A program made the position numbers and the translations under genes. DNA of 64,000 nt from JAGLOK01 sp963675575. Its GTDB lineage: Bacteria; Bacillota; Clostridia; Christensenellales; UMGS416. This document shows positions 52,311 through 61,212 of this stretch, piece after piece. Under the pieces are notes generated by a model. The model did not search any database. It was not told the origin of the DNA and worked only from the letters and a program-made list of their open reading frames with translations. The stretch covers positions 3,006,161-3,070,160 of the forward strand of contig OY776378.1 of NCBI GenBank assembly GCA_963675575.1. Direction: 5' to 3'. The stretch's first letter is position 1. Each line of letters begins with the position of its first letter.

Positions 52311-53120
52311 ATGAACAATAAAAAAGCAGCGTTGGTTACCGGAGCATCTTCGGGTATTGGCAGAGCTGTCTATTTAAAGCTTGTAAGCGAAGGATGGTCA
52401 GTGTATGGAACATCCAGAAAAATCGGGCGAGGAAGCGTCAAAGAAACTGACGGAGGCAAGATGATTTTCATGGAAGTTACAAACGAACAGTCCATTAAGG
52501 AAGCTGTAGAAATTATTGAACAAAATGAAGGCGGATTGGATGCGCTTATTAACAACGCAGGGTACGGAATCGCGGGGGCGGTTGAAGACACAAGCCATGA
52601 AGAAGAACTTAAACTTTTTGATGTAAATTTTTTCGGGCCGCTAAGGGTAATGCGCGCATCGCTTGATTTATTGAAAAAAAATAAAGGTATTATAGTTAAT
52701 ATCAGTTCTGTTGCTGGTATTTTATCCATACCTTTTCAAAGCGGGTATTCGGCTGGCAAGGCGGCTATGGAAGCCGTGAGTGAAGCGCTCAGGATGGAGA
52801 TAAAACCTTTTGGTGTGAGAGTTTGTCTGGTGCTTCCCGGAGATACAAAAACGGAATTCACACGCAACAGAATTATGGTTAAAAAAGCTTCAGATTCAAT
52901 ATATGAAAAACGTATGATGTCTTCAATTGAAAAGATGGAGCATGATGAGCAAAACGGCGCGCCACCTGAGGATGTGGCAAAAGTCGTTTGCAATATGATA
53001 AAAAGAAAAAATCCGCCGATTCGCAAAGTTGTTGGATTTTCCTATCAGCTTCTGGTTTTCCTAAAAAGATTTTTGCCGGACAGACTGGTGCTGTGGATAT
53101 TGGGGAAAATGTACGCATAG
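52311..53120 (+). CDS. Short-chain dehydrogenase/reductase, possibly a lipid ketoreductase
   Basis: A 269-residue classical SDR: TGASSGIGRA cofactor loop, NNAGYG, catalytic Ser in NISSVAG and Y-x3-K in YSAGKAA. The C-terminal approximately 35 residues (KVVGFSYQLLVFLKRFLPDRLVLWILGKMY) are hydrophobic and basic, typical of SDRs that act on membrane lipids such as 3-ketodihydrosphingosine reductase. Start at 52311 with GGAG 6 nt upstream. Divergent placement beside the SPT-like gene suggests the next step of one pathway (inference). Confidence 0.88.
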   Translation: MNNKKAALVTGASSGIGRAVYLKLVSEGWSVYGTSRKIGRGSVKETDGGKMIFMEVTNEQSIKEAVEIIEQNEGGLDALINNAGYGIAGAVEDTSHEEELKLFDVNFFGPLRVMRASLDLLKKNKGIIVNISSVAGILSIPFQSGYSAGKAAMEAVSEALRMEIKPFGVRVCLVLPGDTKTEFTRNRIMVKKASDSIYEKRMMSSIEKMEHDEQNGAPPEDVAKVVCNMIKRKNPPIRKVVGFSYQLLVFLKRFLPDRLVLWILGKMYA

Positions 53121-53144
53121 ATTGTTTTGAAATAAGGCGGCTAA

Positions 53145-54395
53145 ATGAAAAGAATATTAAAAAACATATTGACACTAATTTTATGCGCAGTGATTGCACT
53201 CTCTCTGTTTGGCTGCGAATATGTTAGAGAAACCTTCGGAAATCTGCTAAACACAAAAGAAACTGCCGAAATGGAAGCTTATCCGGCACAAACTGATGTG
53301 CCAAAGAACTATATTTATTCGGAAGATGAAATTATACAAAAAATCTCCGAACTTGTGACTAAGCAGGAAAAGGCTATTATAGAGGCTGACAAGGAATTAA
53401 TGGCTGAAACCATAAATCCAGCCGATTCATGGCTGACGATGGAATCAAAGCACTTGGTAGCCGACCAAAAAGTTTTTCCGGCACAGAATTATCAACGCAG
53501 CGTGTCCGAAGTCCGGAAAATGGGTGAGTTTTATATTGGAACGGTAGAGCAAAATTTTACATTTCAAGGGTTGCCAAAAGAGAGCAGCGAGCAAAGATAT
53601 TTTATGTTTGACGGGCAAAACGCCTATGACATGGGAACCGTGCTTGAAAAAGCGATGTGGGGCAGGGTTTTTGCAGCGTTTCCCGAAGGATACTATGACT
53701 TTGCCGAAAGCTTAGGCATATCAATTAATTCATTTGTTGATAAATTAAGCGAAAGATGGAAAATGAACTTTGACGAACCTATATCTCTGAAAATATACGC
53801 AGATAAATATGTGTTTCTGTATTCCATAAAGCTTTCAATGCCCGACTGGGCAGGAGGATGGTACGAACGCGGTGAGTCAATAAAAACATATATATATGAT
53901 ACCTCTCAGGAAAGATATGAGTATATGGTTAGGCATGAATCTACACACATGATGCTTGCGGCCGCCACAAATGACAATGCCGCATATTGGATGCAGGAGG
54001 GATTCGCAACTATAATGCCCGACTATATCGCAAAAGGCAAGCTTGCTATAAATAGGAGTGATGTTTTGAAGGAGGCTATTAGCCAGGATAGCCTACCCAC
54101 AGTTAAAGAGCATACCGCAACCAACATCGAAACCTTAACGGACATGTTTGAAGTTAGGCTGTATTATGGATTTTCAAGCGCGATGGTTCTATATCTATTG
54201 GAAAAAACTGATACCGCAACATTGCTGAAACTTTTCAACGAGCTTGAAACTTATCCATATATATCATTGACTATGGGTGAAAAGGTGTTTGATACGCAGG
54301 CTATTACGGAAAAATGTTTTAAAAAGGCTACAGGCAAAGCATTTGACGATTTTTATTCCGGCTTTGACGATTGGCTCAAAGAAAAGCTTTCATAG
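53145..54395 (+). CDS. Gluzincin-type metallopeptidase lipoprotein (peptidase MA-like)
   Basis: A 416-residue lipoprotein: signal peptide to LSLFGC (Cys23), an approximately 110-residue region, then a zinc-peptidase domain. HESTH at residues 264-268 supplies two zinc ligands and the catalytic Glu; the third ligand is probably Glu285 in AYWMQEGFATIMPDY, matching the W-x-x-EGxA pattern of MA-like peptidases. It would cleave peptides or proteins outside the cell. It lies 24 nt after the SDR, so it may be co-transcribed. Its end overlaps the convergent cca gene by 43 bp. Confidence 0.82.
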   Translation: MKRILKNILTLILCAVIALSLFGCEYVRETFGNLLNTKETAEMEAYPAQTDVPKNYIYSEDEIIQKISELVTKQEKAIIEADKELMAETINPADSWLTMESKHLVADQKVFPAQNYQRSVSEVRKMGEFYIGTVEQNFTFQGLPKESSEQRYFMFDGQNAYDMGTVLEKAMWGRVFAAFPEGYYDFAESLGISINSFVDKLSERWKMNFDEPISLKIYADKYVFLYSIKLSMPDWAGGWYERGESIKTYIYDTSQERYEYMVRHESTHMMLAAATNDNAAYWMQEGFATIMPDYIAKGKLAINRSDVLKEAISQDSLPTVKEHTATNIETLTDMFEVRLYYGFSSAMVLYLLEKTDTATLLKLFNELETYPYISLTMGEKVFDTQAITEKCFKKATGKAFDDFYSGFDDWLKEKLS

Positions 54396-55603
54396 TGTAT
54401 TTTTAAATAGTTTATAAGTTTATCCCTGCTGTTTTCATCGGGATGCTCAATTATATGAGTTAATAGTCTTTTTTTTATTTTTCCGATTTTTGGAGAGTCT
54501 TTCAGCTTCAATTCATCCTTAATATCATTTCCGCTTACAGCTAATGTTTTCATTGAAATAATATAATCCGACCGCTGCATGTTTTTAAGATATTTTGAAA
54601 GATTATCATGACCGATATTCAATATTGATAAGAATTCACCTAAAAGCATACCGTTTTGATATCCGTTTTCGGCAAGAAGATTAAGAGCCGCACGGTCGTC
54701 ATATTTTCTTTGATTTAAAAGAAATAGAACATGCCTTTTCACATCGCCGTTTGGACAGATATATTCAAGAGACTTATTAATATCTTCGCAGCCGTATATC
54801 AGAAGAGCAACTCTTACCGGAAATGGTTTTGTTTCTGCCGCAAGCAGGGATTTTTCCAGGGCTGTTCCTGAAAACAGCGTTTGAGCGGCATTGCTTTCAA
54901 AAAGAACATTTATTCCCCGACTGATATTTTTGTCTTCGGTGGCATAATATTTGGTATCCGATTCTAACAGTTTTTTAAGCTCCTGCAATATTCGCTCGTT
55001 TGACAGCTTTAAAAGCGTGTGACTTAGATTTTGTGCGGATTCAATGGCTTCTCGCGCGGGAATGAATCCTGTTTCCGCGGCAATTCTTGCCATTCGGAGA
55101 ATTCGCAACGCATCTTCTGAAAAAACTTCATCGGGAGGCCTTATGGTGCGCAGAATTTTTTTTCTTATATCTCCCAAACTGTCAAAACAGTCGATAATTT
55201 CTTTTGTGTTTATATTAAAATATATTGAATTGCACGAGAAATCGCGGCGCAGAGCATCTTCTTTGAGGGTGGCGTCAAATGAGACGTCCTCTGGGGTATG
55301 CGTTCCATCTTTTCGGTAAGATTCTTTTCTGAAAGCCGTATATTCCAGGGACACGCCTTTATACCGTATTATGATTGTTCCCAAAGGAAAATTGCATGTT
55401 GCAACGGCAAAATCCACATTAGCTTCAAGCATCTTAATGACTTTGATCGGCGTGGCATCGGAACAGACATCAATGTCATCTGCCTCATATCCTAAGAAGG
55501 CGTCACGCACAAAACCGCCCACAATATATAGACTGTGACCGCTGTTTTCAAATATTTCACTTAATACATCAAGATATTTTGGATATTTAAAGTTATCATT
55601 CAT
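54353..55603 (-). CDS. cca: CCA tRNA nucleotidyltransferase (class II)
   Basis: A 416-residue nucleotidyltransferase that adds or repairs the tRNA 3' CCA end. The catalytic domain has LYIVGGFVRDAFLGYEADDIDVCSDATP with the metal-binding DxD, RRDFSCNSIYFN for nucleotide choice, and DCFDSLGDIRKKILRTIRPPDEVFSEDALRILRMARIAAE of the neck. Poly(A) polymerase is the alternative, but in Bacillota this gene is normally CCA-adding. The 3' 43 bp overlap the convergent peptidase gene. Confidence 0.93.
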   Translation of the reverse strand: MNDNFKYPKYLDVLSEIFENSGHSLYIVGGFVRDAFLGYEADDIDVCSDATPIKVIKMLEANVDFAVATCNFPLGTIIIRYKGVSLEYTAFRKESYRKDGTHTPEDVSFDATLKEDALRRDFSCNSIYFNINTKEIIDCFDSLGDIRKKILRTIRPPDEVFSEDALRILRMARIAAETGFIPAREAIESAQNLSHTLLKLSNERILQELKKLLESDTKYYATEDKNISRGINVLFESNAAQTLFSGTALEKSLLAAETKPFPVRVALLIYGCEDINKSLEYICPNGDVKRHVLFLLNQRKYDDRAALNLLAENGYQNGMLLGEFLSILNIGHDNLSKYLKNMQRSDYIISMKTLAVSGNDIKDELKLKDSPKIGKIKKRLLTHIIEHPDENSRDKLINYLKIHYESFSLSQSSKPE

Positions 55604-55650
55604 TTCAACCTAATTATATAATTATAATTTGCATAAGCGCAATAAATATG

Positions 55651-55679
55651 TTGACACAAAACTTTTTGTGGTAAATAAT
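55651..55679 (+). promoter_or_regulatory. Promoter of the 55703 GNAT gene
   Basis: TTGACA (55651-55656), 17-nt spacer, AATAAT (55674-55679), with a GGAGG Shine-Dalgarno before the ATG at 55703. Confidence 0.55.
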
Positions 55680-55702
55680 GCTATAAAGGCTGGAGGCATA
55701 TC

Positions 55703-56227
55703 ATGAAGTATTTTAGAAAAATTGAAGGTGAAAGGCTTTACCTTTCACCTATGAATACTGATGACTATCTTACATACACAAAATGGTTCAATGACAGGGC
55801 TGTGGTGGAAAATCTGGGGGCATATTCACAGAACTTCGGCATTCTGGCGGAAAAAGATGCTGTGGAAAGTCTTGCGAAAACAGGTCATAATTATGCGATA
55901 GTTTTAAATGAAGGCGATGAACTTATCGGAAACATAAGTCTTATGAAGATTAATGATGTATATAAAAGCGCGGAGCTTGGAATATTTATCGGAGAAAACA
56001 ACAACAGAGGAAAAGGCTATGGAACAGAAGCAATAAAGATATTGGTTGACTACGGGTTTAACACGCTCAACCTTAAAAACATTATGCTTACTTTGGATAG
56101 CGAAAATATTGGAGGATATAAATGCTATCAAAAAGCGGGGTTTGAAGAGTTTGGCAAACGGCATGAATGCAGATATATTAACGGAAGTTATCATGATACA
56201 ATTTATATGGAAATAATTAATAAATAA
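55703..56227 (+). CDS. GNAT-family N-acetyltransferase (RimJ/RimL-like)
   Basis: A 174-residue GNAT enzyme of the Acetyltransf_3 type. It starts with IEGERLYLSPMNTDDYLTYTKWFND. ELGIFIGENNNRGKGYGTEAIKILVDYGFNTLNL holds the acetyl-CoA loop (R/Q-x-x-G-x-G/A). NIGGYKCYQKAGFEEFGKRHE ends the fold. It transfers acetyl groups to an amine; substrate unknown. It is a single gene with its own promoter and terminator. Confidence 0.93.
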   Translation: MKYFRKIEGERLYLSPMNTDDYLTYTKWFNDRAVVENLGAYSQNFGILAEKDAVESLAKTGHNYAIVLNEGDELIGNISLMKINDVYKSAELGIFIGENNNRGKGYGTEAIKILVDYGFNTLNLKNIMLTLDSENIGGYKCYQKAGFEEFGKRHECRYINGSYHDTIYMEIINK

Positions 56228-56254
56228 AAACAATATTAATATTTAATAAATATT

Positions 56255-56282
56255 AAACCTCCGGAGTTGCCGGAGGTTTTTT
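56255..56282. terminator. Terminator between the GNAT gene and the YhaM-like gene
   Basis: 10-bp perfect stem AAACCTCCGG / CCGGAGGTTT with an AGTTG loop, then a T run; bidirectional. Confidence 0.9.
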
Positions 56283-56303
56283 GTTTTAATTTAATTAAAT
56301 AAT

Positions 56304-57266
56304 TTAAAAGCTTTTCTTATACAGCCGCCTCTTGTGAAGTGTCCATATGGGCTGTGAAAATTCGCCTTCTTCCACATCGCTCAATCCCTTTTCCATGTCA
56401 TACATTCGGGTATCTATCATGTCAAGGTAGTGGACAAGCTCCGCTTCCGGGAACATTGGACGCCGTGGGGAGCCAAATTCCGGCTCGTAATGGTGGGATA
56501 AAAGTATGTGCTGCATCATAGAGACTATTTCTTTATCACAGCCCACCTTGTCACCTGCTTTTTCTATCGCGACAATGCCCTGAACAATATGCCCCAATAA
56601 AAGCCCATCGCGGGAATATTCAGTGGCAAGTCCAGCGCTTCCGGCATTAATTTCCACGGTTTTGCATATGTCGTGCAATATTACGCCGGCATAAACTAAA
56701 TCCGAATCAAGTTTTGTGTATATTCCAAGCAAAGCTTCCGCGGCTTTAAGCATCGTGGTCGTATGATATAAAAGACCTGAGCGGATAGCGTGGTGGTTGT
56801 GAAGCGCCGCCGGATGCAGAGGAAGGTAGTCCGCAAACTCCTTTAGCATCTCAATGGTAAGTTTTCTTATATCGTCATTGCCTATTTTTTTGAGAAAAAG
56901 CTTTATTGTATCAAGCATTTCCTCCGGAGTAAGTGGTGCCGAAGGAACCATTTGATTGATATCGATACCATCGCCGTCTTCTATAGGACGAAATTTATCC
57001 ATCCTAAACTGAAGGCTGCCCTGCCATTCTGTGACAAGACCCTTTGCTTTTAAAAGGGAGCCGGGCTGAGGGCATGCGCTTTCATCGCTTACATCCCAAA
57101 GCTTGGCGTTTATTTCACCCGTGGAATCGGTTAAGGTGTAGTCACCGTACTTTTTGTTGTTTGTGGAAACTTTTATGTTCATGTTTTGAACAATGCAAAA
57201 AATTACGGCGGTGTCTCCCTTGCCAAGTTCTGATATCTTTTTTATTTCCGTTCCTTCAGCGCTCAT
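56304..57266 (-). CDS. YhaM-like 3'-5' exonuclease (OB fold plus HD domain)
   Basis: A 320-residue protein with an N-terminal nucleic-acid-binding OB fold (GDYTLTDSTGEINAKLWDVSD) and an HD hydrolase domain (HNHHAIRSGLLYHTTTM, VILHDICKT, and a later LSHHYEPEFGSP). The layout matches YhaM/CBF1-type 3'-5' exoribonucleases of Gram-positive bacteria. The ATG at 57266 shares one base with the stop of the LCP gene (TGATG), so the two are translationally coupled. Confidence 0.9.
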   Translation of the reverse strand: MSAEGTEIKKISELGKGDTAVIFCIVQNMNIKVSTNNKKYGDYTLTDSTGEINAKLWDVSDESACPQPGSLLKAKGLVTEWQGSLQFRMDKFRPIEDGDGIDINQMVPSAPLTPEEMLDTIKLFLKKIGNDDIRKLTIEMLKEFADYLPLHPAALHNHHAIRSGLLYHTTTMLKAAEALLGIYTKLDSDLVYAGVILHDICKTVEINAGSAGLATEYSRDGLLLGHIVQGIVAIEKAGDKVGCDKEIVSMMQHILLSHHYEPEFGSPRRPMFPEAELVHYLDMIDTRMYDMEKGLSDVEEGEFSQPIWTLHKRRLYKKSF

Positions 57267-58468
57267 CAATCAATACCTAAGAATTCGTGTAATGCGGAAG
57301 TGTTGGAATTGGGAGCCCAATCGATTACGTTTGAAAATCCGCTGGAATTTCTCCAACTTTCATAGCTTGGGAAAGGTGCCTGTGTTTCCCCCGGGGTTGC
57401 TTCTCCGTCGGCTGTTGCAGTAGCTTCATGCTGCGCTTCATAGGCTGCCTTTTGATTTGCGTATAATGCTTCAAACTCTTCGTTTGTATATTCTTTTGTT
57501 CCTTCTTTGTTAACCCAAAGCGACCAATACTTGCCATCCAATGGAATAGCCATATCTTCTATTGATGCGCCATTTTCCATCATATCTTTAATAAGAGTGA
57601 TAATTAATGCTGCGTTCATATCTGTTTCAACATAGGGCATAGCAAGGAATACCGACGCTGGAATCACAGATAAAGGTTTGCTTTTCACAGTTTCCCATGA
57701 TGCCTTTATTACTTCGCGCTGTCTTTCGTTTCTTCCATTGTCACCGGCGCGCTCGTTGTTTTCTCCTGAAGAATGACGGTCGCGGGCGTAAGACAGAGCC
57801 AGATATTCATTGAATTCATGGGTGCCTTCGGATTGAACAACACCTTGTCCGCCTATCATTTCGCCTTCAATAGACACTGCGCTTTCAGCTATTTTAAGAT
57901 GTTCGACTTCGTAGTCTTTTACATCAATTCTTATTGTGCCAATAACCCTCATAAGCTGAGTGAAGGTTACAAAATCTACAACTGCATAATAATCAATACT
58001 TACGCCGAAAACTGATTTCATTGTTTGTACGGCAAGCTCCGGTCCGCCCCTATAGTGGGCGTTATTGATTCTGTATTTCTTTGATTGTCCTGGTATATTA
58101 ACATACAAATCGCGCATAAAAGAAACAAGCTTCATTTGATTTGTTTCAAGATTTACCTGCAGAATCATGGTTGTATCGTTTCTTGCCCATTGGGTATCTT
58201 CCAGTTCGTCCAGTCCTAAAAGCAGTATGTTATATATCTTCTTGTCAGGGTCGATTTCCCAATAGCGGAGCGCCGCGAAAGGATCAGGAGTAAAGGTAGG
58301 CTCCCCGGTTTCACCCGTGTCTGAAACTTGGACGGTTTCTTGTCCTTCTGGAGCCATAGTCGGCAAGGCTTGTTCTGTTTGCGGTGCGTTGTTGCATGCC
58401 GTTGAAGCTGCAACCAAGAAAATTGCCATAAGCAATATTATAAGCTTTTTTGTCTTTGTTGTTCTCAT
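57266..58468 (-). CDS. LytR-CpsA-Psr (LCP) family lipoprotein
   Basis: A 400-residue LCP protein. The signal peptide ends AASTAC (Cys25), unusual since most LCP proteins are held by a helix. The LCP domain follows: YNILLLGLDELEDTQWARNDTTMILQVN with conserved Arg and Asp, KLVSFMRDLYVNIPG, NAHYRGGPELAVQTM and YLALSYARDRHSS. LCP enzymes attach wall teichoic acid or capsule to peptidoglycan, which fits the polysaccharide operon at 18-22 kb. AGGTTTTTC precedes the ATG with GGAGG further up. Confidence 0.92.
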   Translation of the reverse strand: MRTTKTKKLIILLMAIFLVAASTACNNAPQTEQALPTMAPEGQETVQVSDTGETGEPTFTPDPFAALRYWEIDPDKKIYNILLLGLDELEDTQWARNDTTMILQVNLETNQMKLVSFMRDLYVNIPGQSKKYRINNAHYRGGPELAVQTMKSVFGVSIDYYAVVDFVTFTQLMRVIGTIRIDVKDYEVEHLKIAESAVSIEGEMIGGQGVVQSEGTHEFNEYLALSYARDRHSSGENNERAGDNGRNERQREVIKASWETVKSKPLSVIPASVFLAMPYVETDMNAALIITLIKDMMENGASIEDMAIPLDGKYWSLWVNKEGTKEYTNEEFEALYANQKAAYEAQHEATATADGEATPGETQAPFPSYESWRNSSGFSNVIDWAPNSNTSALHEFLGID

Positions 58469-58642
58469 GAAAAACCTCCGAAACTAATTACGATTTCTTT
58501 ACAAATATATAAAGCGAATATTAAACATGTTAATAATCCATCACATTATAACATAAGACTGTTGCGGTTAAAAGCAAAAAATAGATTAATTACAGTTTGT
58601 TAATATTTAGCAATATAAGTTTAATTCTTTGTTTTTGATATT

Positions 58643-58670
58643 AAAAAAGAGCCTTTATAAAGGCTCTTTT
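58643..58670 (-). terminator. Terminator of gyrBA
   Basis: Perfect hairpin AAAAGAGCCTTT / AAAGGCTCTTTT followed on the minus strand by six T residues, 12 nt after the gyrA stop. Confidence 0.85.
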
Positions 58671-58681
58671 GCATAAATCTC

Positions 58682-61201
58682 TTATTCAGCAGACTCAGTG
58701 ATTTCAGTTTCAGCAGCTTCAGCGATTTCTGTGTCAATATCCTCAGCGATTTCGGATTCTTCTTCATCTTCCCGGCTTACAACTTCGGCCGCCACAACAG
58801 TGTCGTTTTCACGAAGCTTCATGACAATAACGCCTTGTGTGGAGCGTCCCATAGATGATATCGAATCTATTCCTGTGCGGATTATTGTTCCGTCGGAAGA
58901 AATGAGCATTAAATCCTCATCTTCCATGCAGGGCTTAAGTTCAACAAGCTTTCCTGTCTTTTTGTTTATATTCATTGCTATAACGCCGTATCCGCCGCGA
59001 TTTTGCGTGCGGTATTCGTCAAAGCTTGTGCGTTTGCCGTATCCTTTTTCAGTGATTGAAAGCACCATCAGGTTGTCTTCCACAATGCCCATATCAACCG
59101 CGACATCGCTTTCGCGCAGTTTTATTCCGCGTACTCCGGTTACAACTCGGTGCATCGGCCGCACATCTTTTTCTGAGAAACGAATCGCCATTCCGTCACG
59201 AGTACCCATGAAGATGTCTTTTGTGCCGTCTGTAAGCACTGCAGAGATAAGCTTATCGTCATCTGCGAGATTTACGGCTTTAAGCCCTACGTTGCGCAAG
59301 TTTTGATATTCCTCAAGAGGTGTTTTTTTGATTGTCCCACTCTTTGTGGCAAGTACAAGATATTTTCCCTCTATATCCATATCTTTTTGAAAAGGTATTA
59401 CCGTAGTAATTTTTTCTCCGGCATCAAGCTGCAATAGGTTTACAATCGCGGTGCCTTTAGCTGTACGGCTGGCTTCGGGAATCTGCCAGCATTTTAAGCG
59501 GTGGACACGTCCCATATCTGTGAAGAAATACAGCCAGTCATGAGTGGATGTTACAAGTATCCTTTCAACAAAATCTTCGTTTCGGGCTGTAATTCCCTTG
59601 ATTCCTACGCCGCCTCTATTTTGCTGACGGTATGTGTTGGAAGTCAAACGTTTCACATAGCCCAGATGAGTCATGGTTACTACCATTTCCTCTTCCTGAA
59701 TCAAGTCTTCCATCTCAAGATCATTATAATCAATTTGTATGCTTGTGCGTCTTTCATCGGCAAATTTACCCGAAACTTCGGCAAGTTCTTCTTTGATTAC
59801 ACTCAAAAGTTTACCTTCATCACCCAAAATGGAGCCTAAATATTCCATGGTTTCTTTAAGCTTTGAATGCTCTTCCAACAGGCGTTCTTTTTCAAGGCCG
59901 GTGAGTCTTCTTAAACGCATGTCTAAAATAGCCTGAGACTGAGCCTCGCTAAGTTCAAATCTATCCATTAAGCTTTGCTTGGAGTCCGCATCGGTTTTGC
60001 TGGAGCGGATAATCTTTATGACCTCGTCGATAAAATCAAGGGCAATAATTAATCCTTCTACTATATGAGCGCGTTTTTCAGCGCGGTTTAAGTCAAACTG
60101 AGTACGGCGGGTTACCACATCTTTTTGATGACTGATATAATGACCCAGAACTTCTTTAAGAGTCAGGACTTTGGGTTCGCTGTCTACAAGTGCGAGCATG
60201 TTTATGCCAAAAGTATCTTGAAGCTGTGTGTGTTTATAAAGCTGATTTAAAATTACGCCTGAATTTACATCGCGCTTGAGTTCAATTACGATGCGCATCC
60301 CCGTTCTGTCGGATTCATCCCTTATGTCGGATATTCCCTCTATGCGCTTTTGATTTACCAAATCCGCGATTTTTTCGATTAACCGCGATTTATTTACCTG
60401 ATATGGTATGGAAGTTACGAGTATGCGGCTTTTACCACCGCCAAGTTCCTCAATTTCGCATTCACCACGCATTAATACTTTGCCGCGGCCTGTTTCGTAT
60501 GCCTGCAAAATGCCGCCTGAGCCCATGACAAGTGCTCCTGTCGGAAAGTCAGGGCCTTTTATATGCTCCATCAGCTCCAAGACGGTTATATCCGGATTGT
60601 CTATCATAGCTGTTGTTGCCGCAATCACTTCTTCTAAATTATGCGGAGGAATGTTCGTGGCCATTCCCACGGCGATTCCGCTTGAACCGTTAACCAAAAG
60701 GTTGGGATAACGGGAAGGAAGAACTGAAGGCTGCATCTGACTTTCATCAAAGTTAGGTACAAACTCCACAGTATCTTTATCGATATCGCGCAGCATTTCC
60801 ATTGCGATTTTTGACATTCTCGCTTCTGTATAACGCATGGCGGCCGCGCCGTCTCCGTCCACTGAGCCAAAGTTCCCGTGGCCGTCAACCAGCAGCGCTC
60901 GGGTTGAAAAGTCCTGAGCCATTCTTACCATCGCGTCATATACTGCAGTGTCGCCATGAGGGTGAAATTTACCCAAAACGTCACCGACAATACGCACTGA
61001 TTTTTTGTGGGGCTTGTCTGGAGTTACGCTAAGCTCGTGCATAGAGTATAATATCCTGCGGTGAACAGGCTTTAAACCATCTCGCACATCAGGCAAAGCA
61101 CGGGAAACTATCGTGGCCATAGCGTAAGAGATGAAGGATTTTTTCATTTCATCTTCTATGTTTATTGGTTTAATTGTTTGCTTATCCAAGTTAAATTCCA
61201 T
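58682..61201 (-). CDS. gyrA: DNA gyrase subunit A
   Basis: An 839-residue GyrA, which breaks and rejoins DNA during supercoiling. The N-terminal block SYAMATIVSRALPDVRDGLKPVHRRILY, GDVLGKFHPHGDTAVYDAMVRMAQ and AAAMRYTEAR with the active-site tyrosine are present. The C-terminal domain has a GyrA-box-like QQNRGGVGIKG, which supports gyrase over topoisomerase IV. The last 30 residues form an acidic tail. It follows gyrB by 11 nt in one operon. GGAGAAT precedes the ATG. Confidence 0.98.
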   Translation of the reverse strand: MEFNLDKQTIKPINIEDEMKKSFISYAMATIVSRALPDVRDGLKPVHRRILYSMHELSVTPDKPHKKSVRIVGDVLGKFHPHGDTAVYDAMVRMAQDFSTRALLVDGHGNFGSVDGDGAAAMRYTEARMSKIAMEMLRDIDKDTVEFVPNFDESQMQPSVLPSRYPNLLVNGSSGIAVGMATNIPPHNLEEVIAATTAMIDNPDITVLELMEHIKGPDFPTGALVMGSGGILQAYETGRGKVLMRGECEIEELGGGKSRILVTSIPYQVNKSRLIEKIADLVNQKRIEGISDIRDESDRTGMRIVIELKRDVNSGVILNQLYKHTQLQDTFGINMLALVDSEPKVLTLKEVLGHYISHQKDVVTRRTQFDLNRAEKRAHIVEGLIIALDFIDEVIKIIRSSKTDADSKQSLMDRFELSEAQSQAILDMRLRRLTGLEKERLLEEHSKLKETMEYLGSILGDEGKLLSVIKEELAEVSGKFADERRTSIQIDYNDLEMEDLIQEEEMVVTMTHLGYVKRLTSNTYRQQNRGGVGIKGITARNEDFVERILVTSTHDWLYFFTDMGRVHRLKCWQIPEASRTAKGTAIVNLLQLDAGEKITTVIPFQKDMDIEGKYLVLATKSGTIKKTPLEEYQNLRNVGLKAVNLADDDKLISAVLTDGTKDIFMGTRDGMAIRFSEKDVRPMHRVVTGVRGIKLRESDVAVDMGIVEDNLMVLSITEKGYGKRTSFDEYRTQNRGGYGVIAMNINKKTGKLVELKPCMEDEDLMLISSDGTIIRTGIDSISSMGRSTQGVIVMKLRENDTVVAAEVVSREDEEESEIAEDIDTEIAEAAETEITESAE

Positions 61202-61212
61202 TATATATTCTC

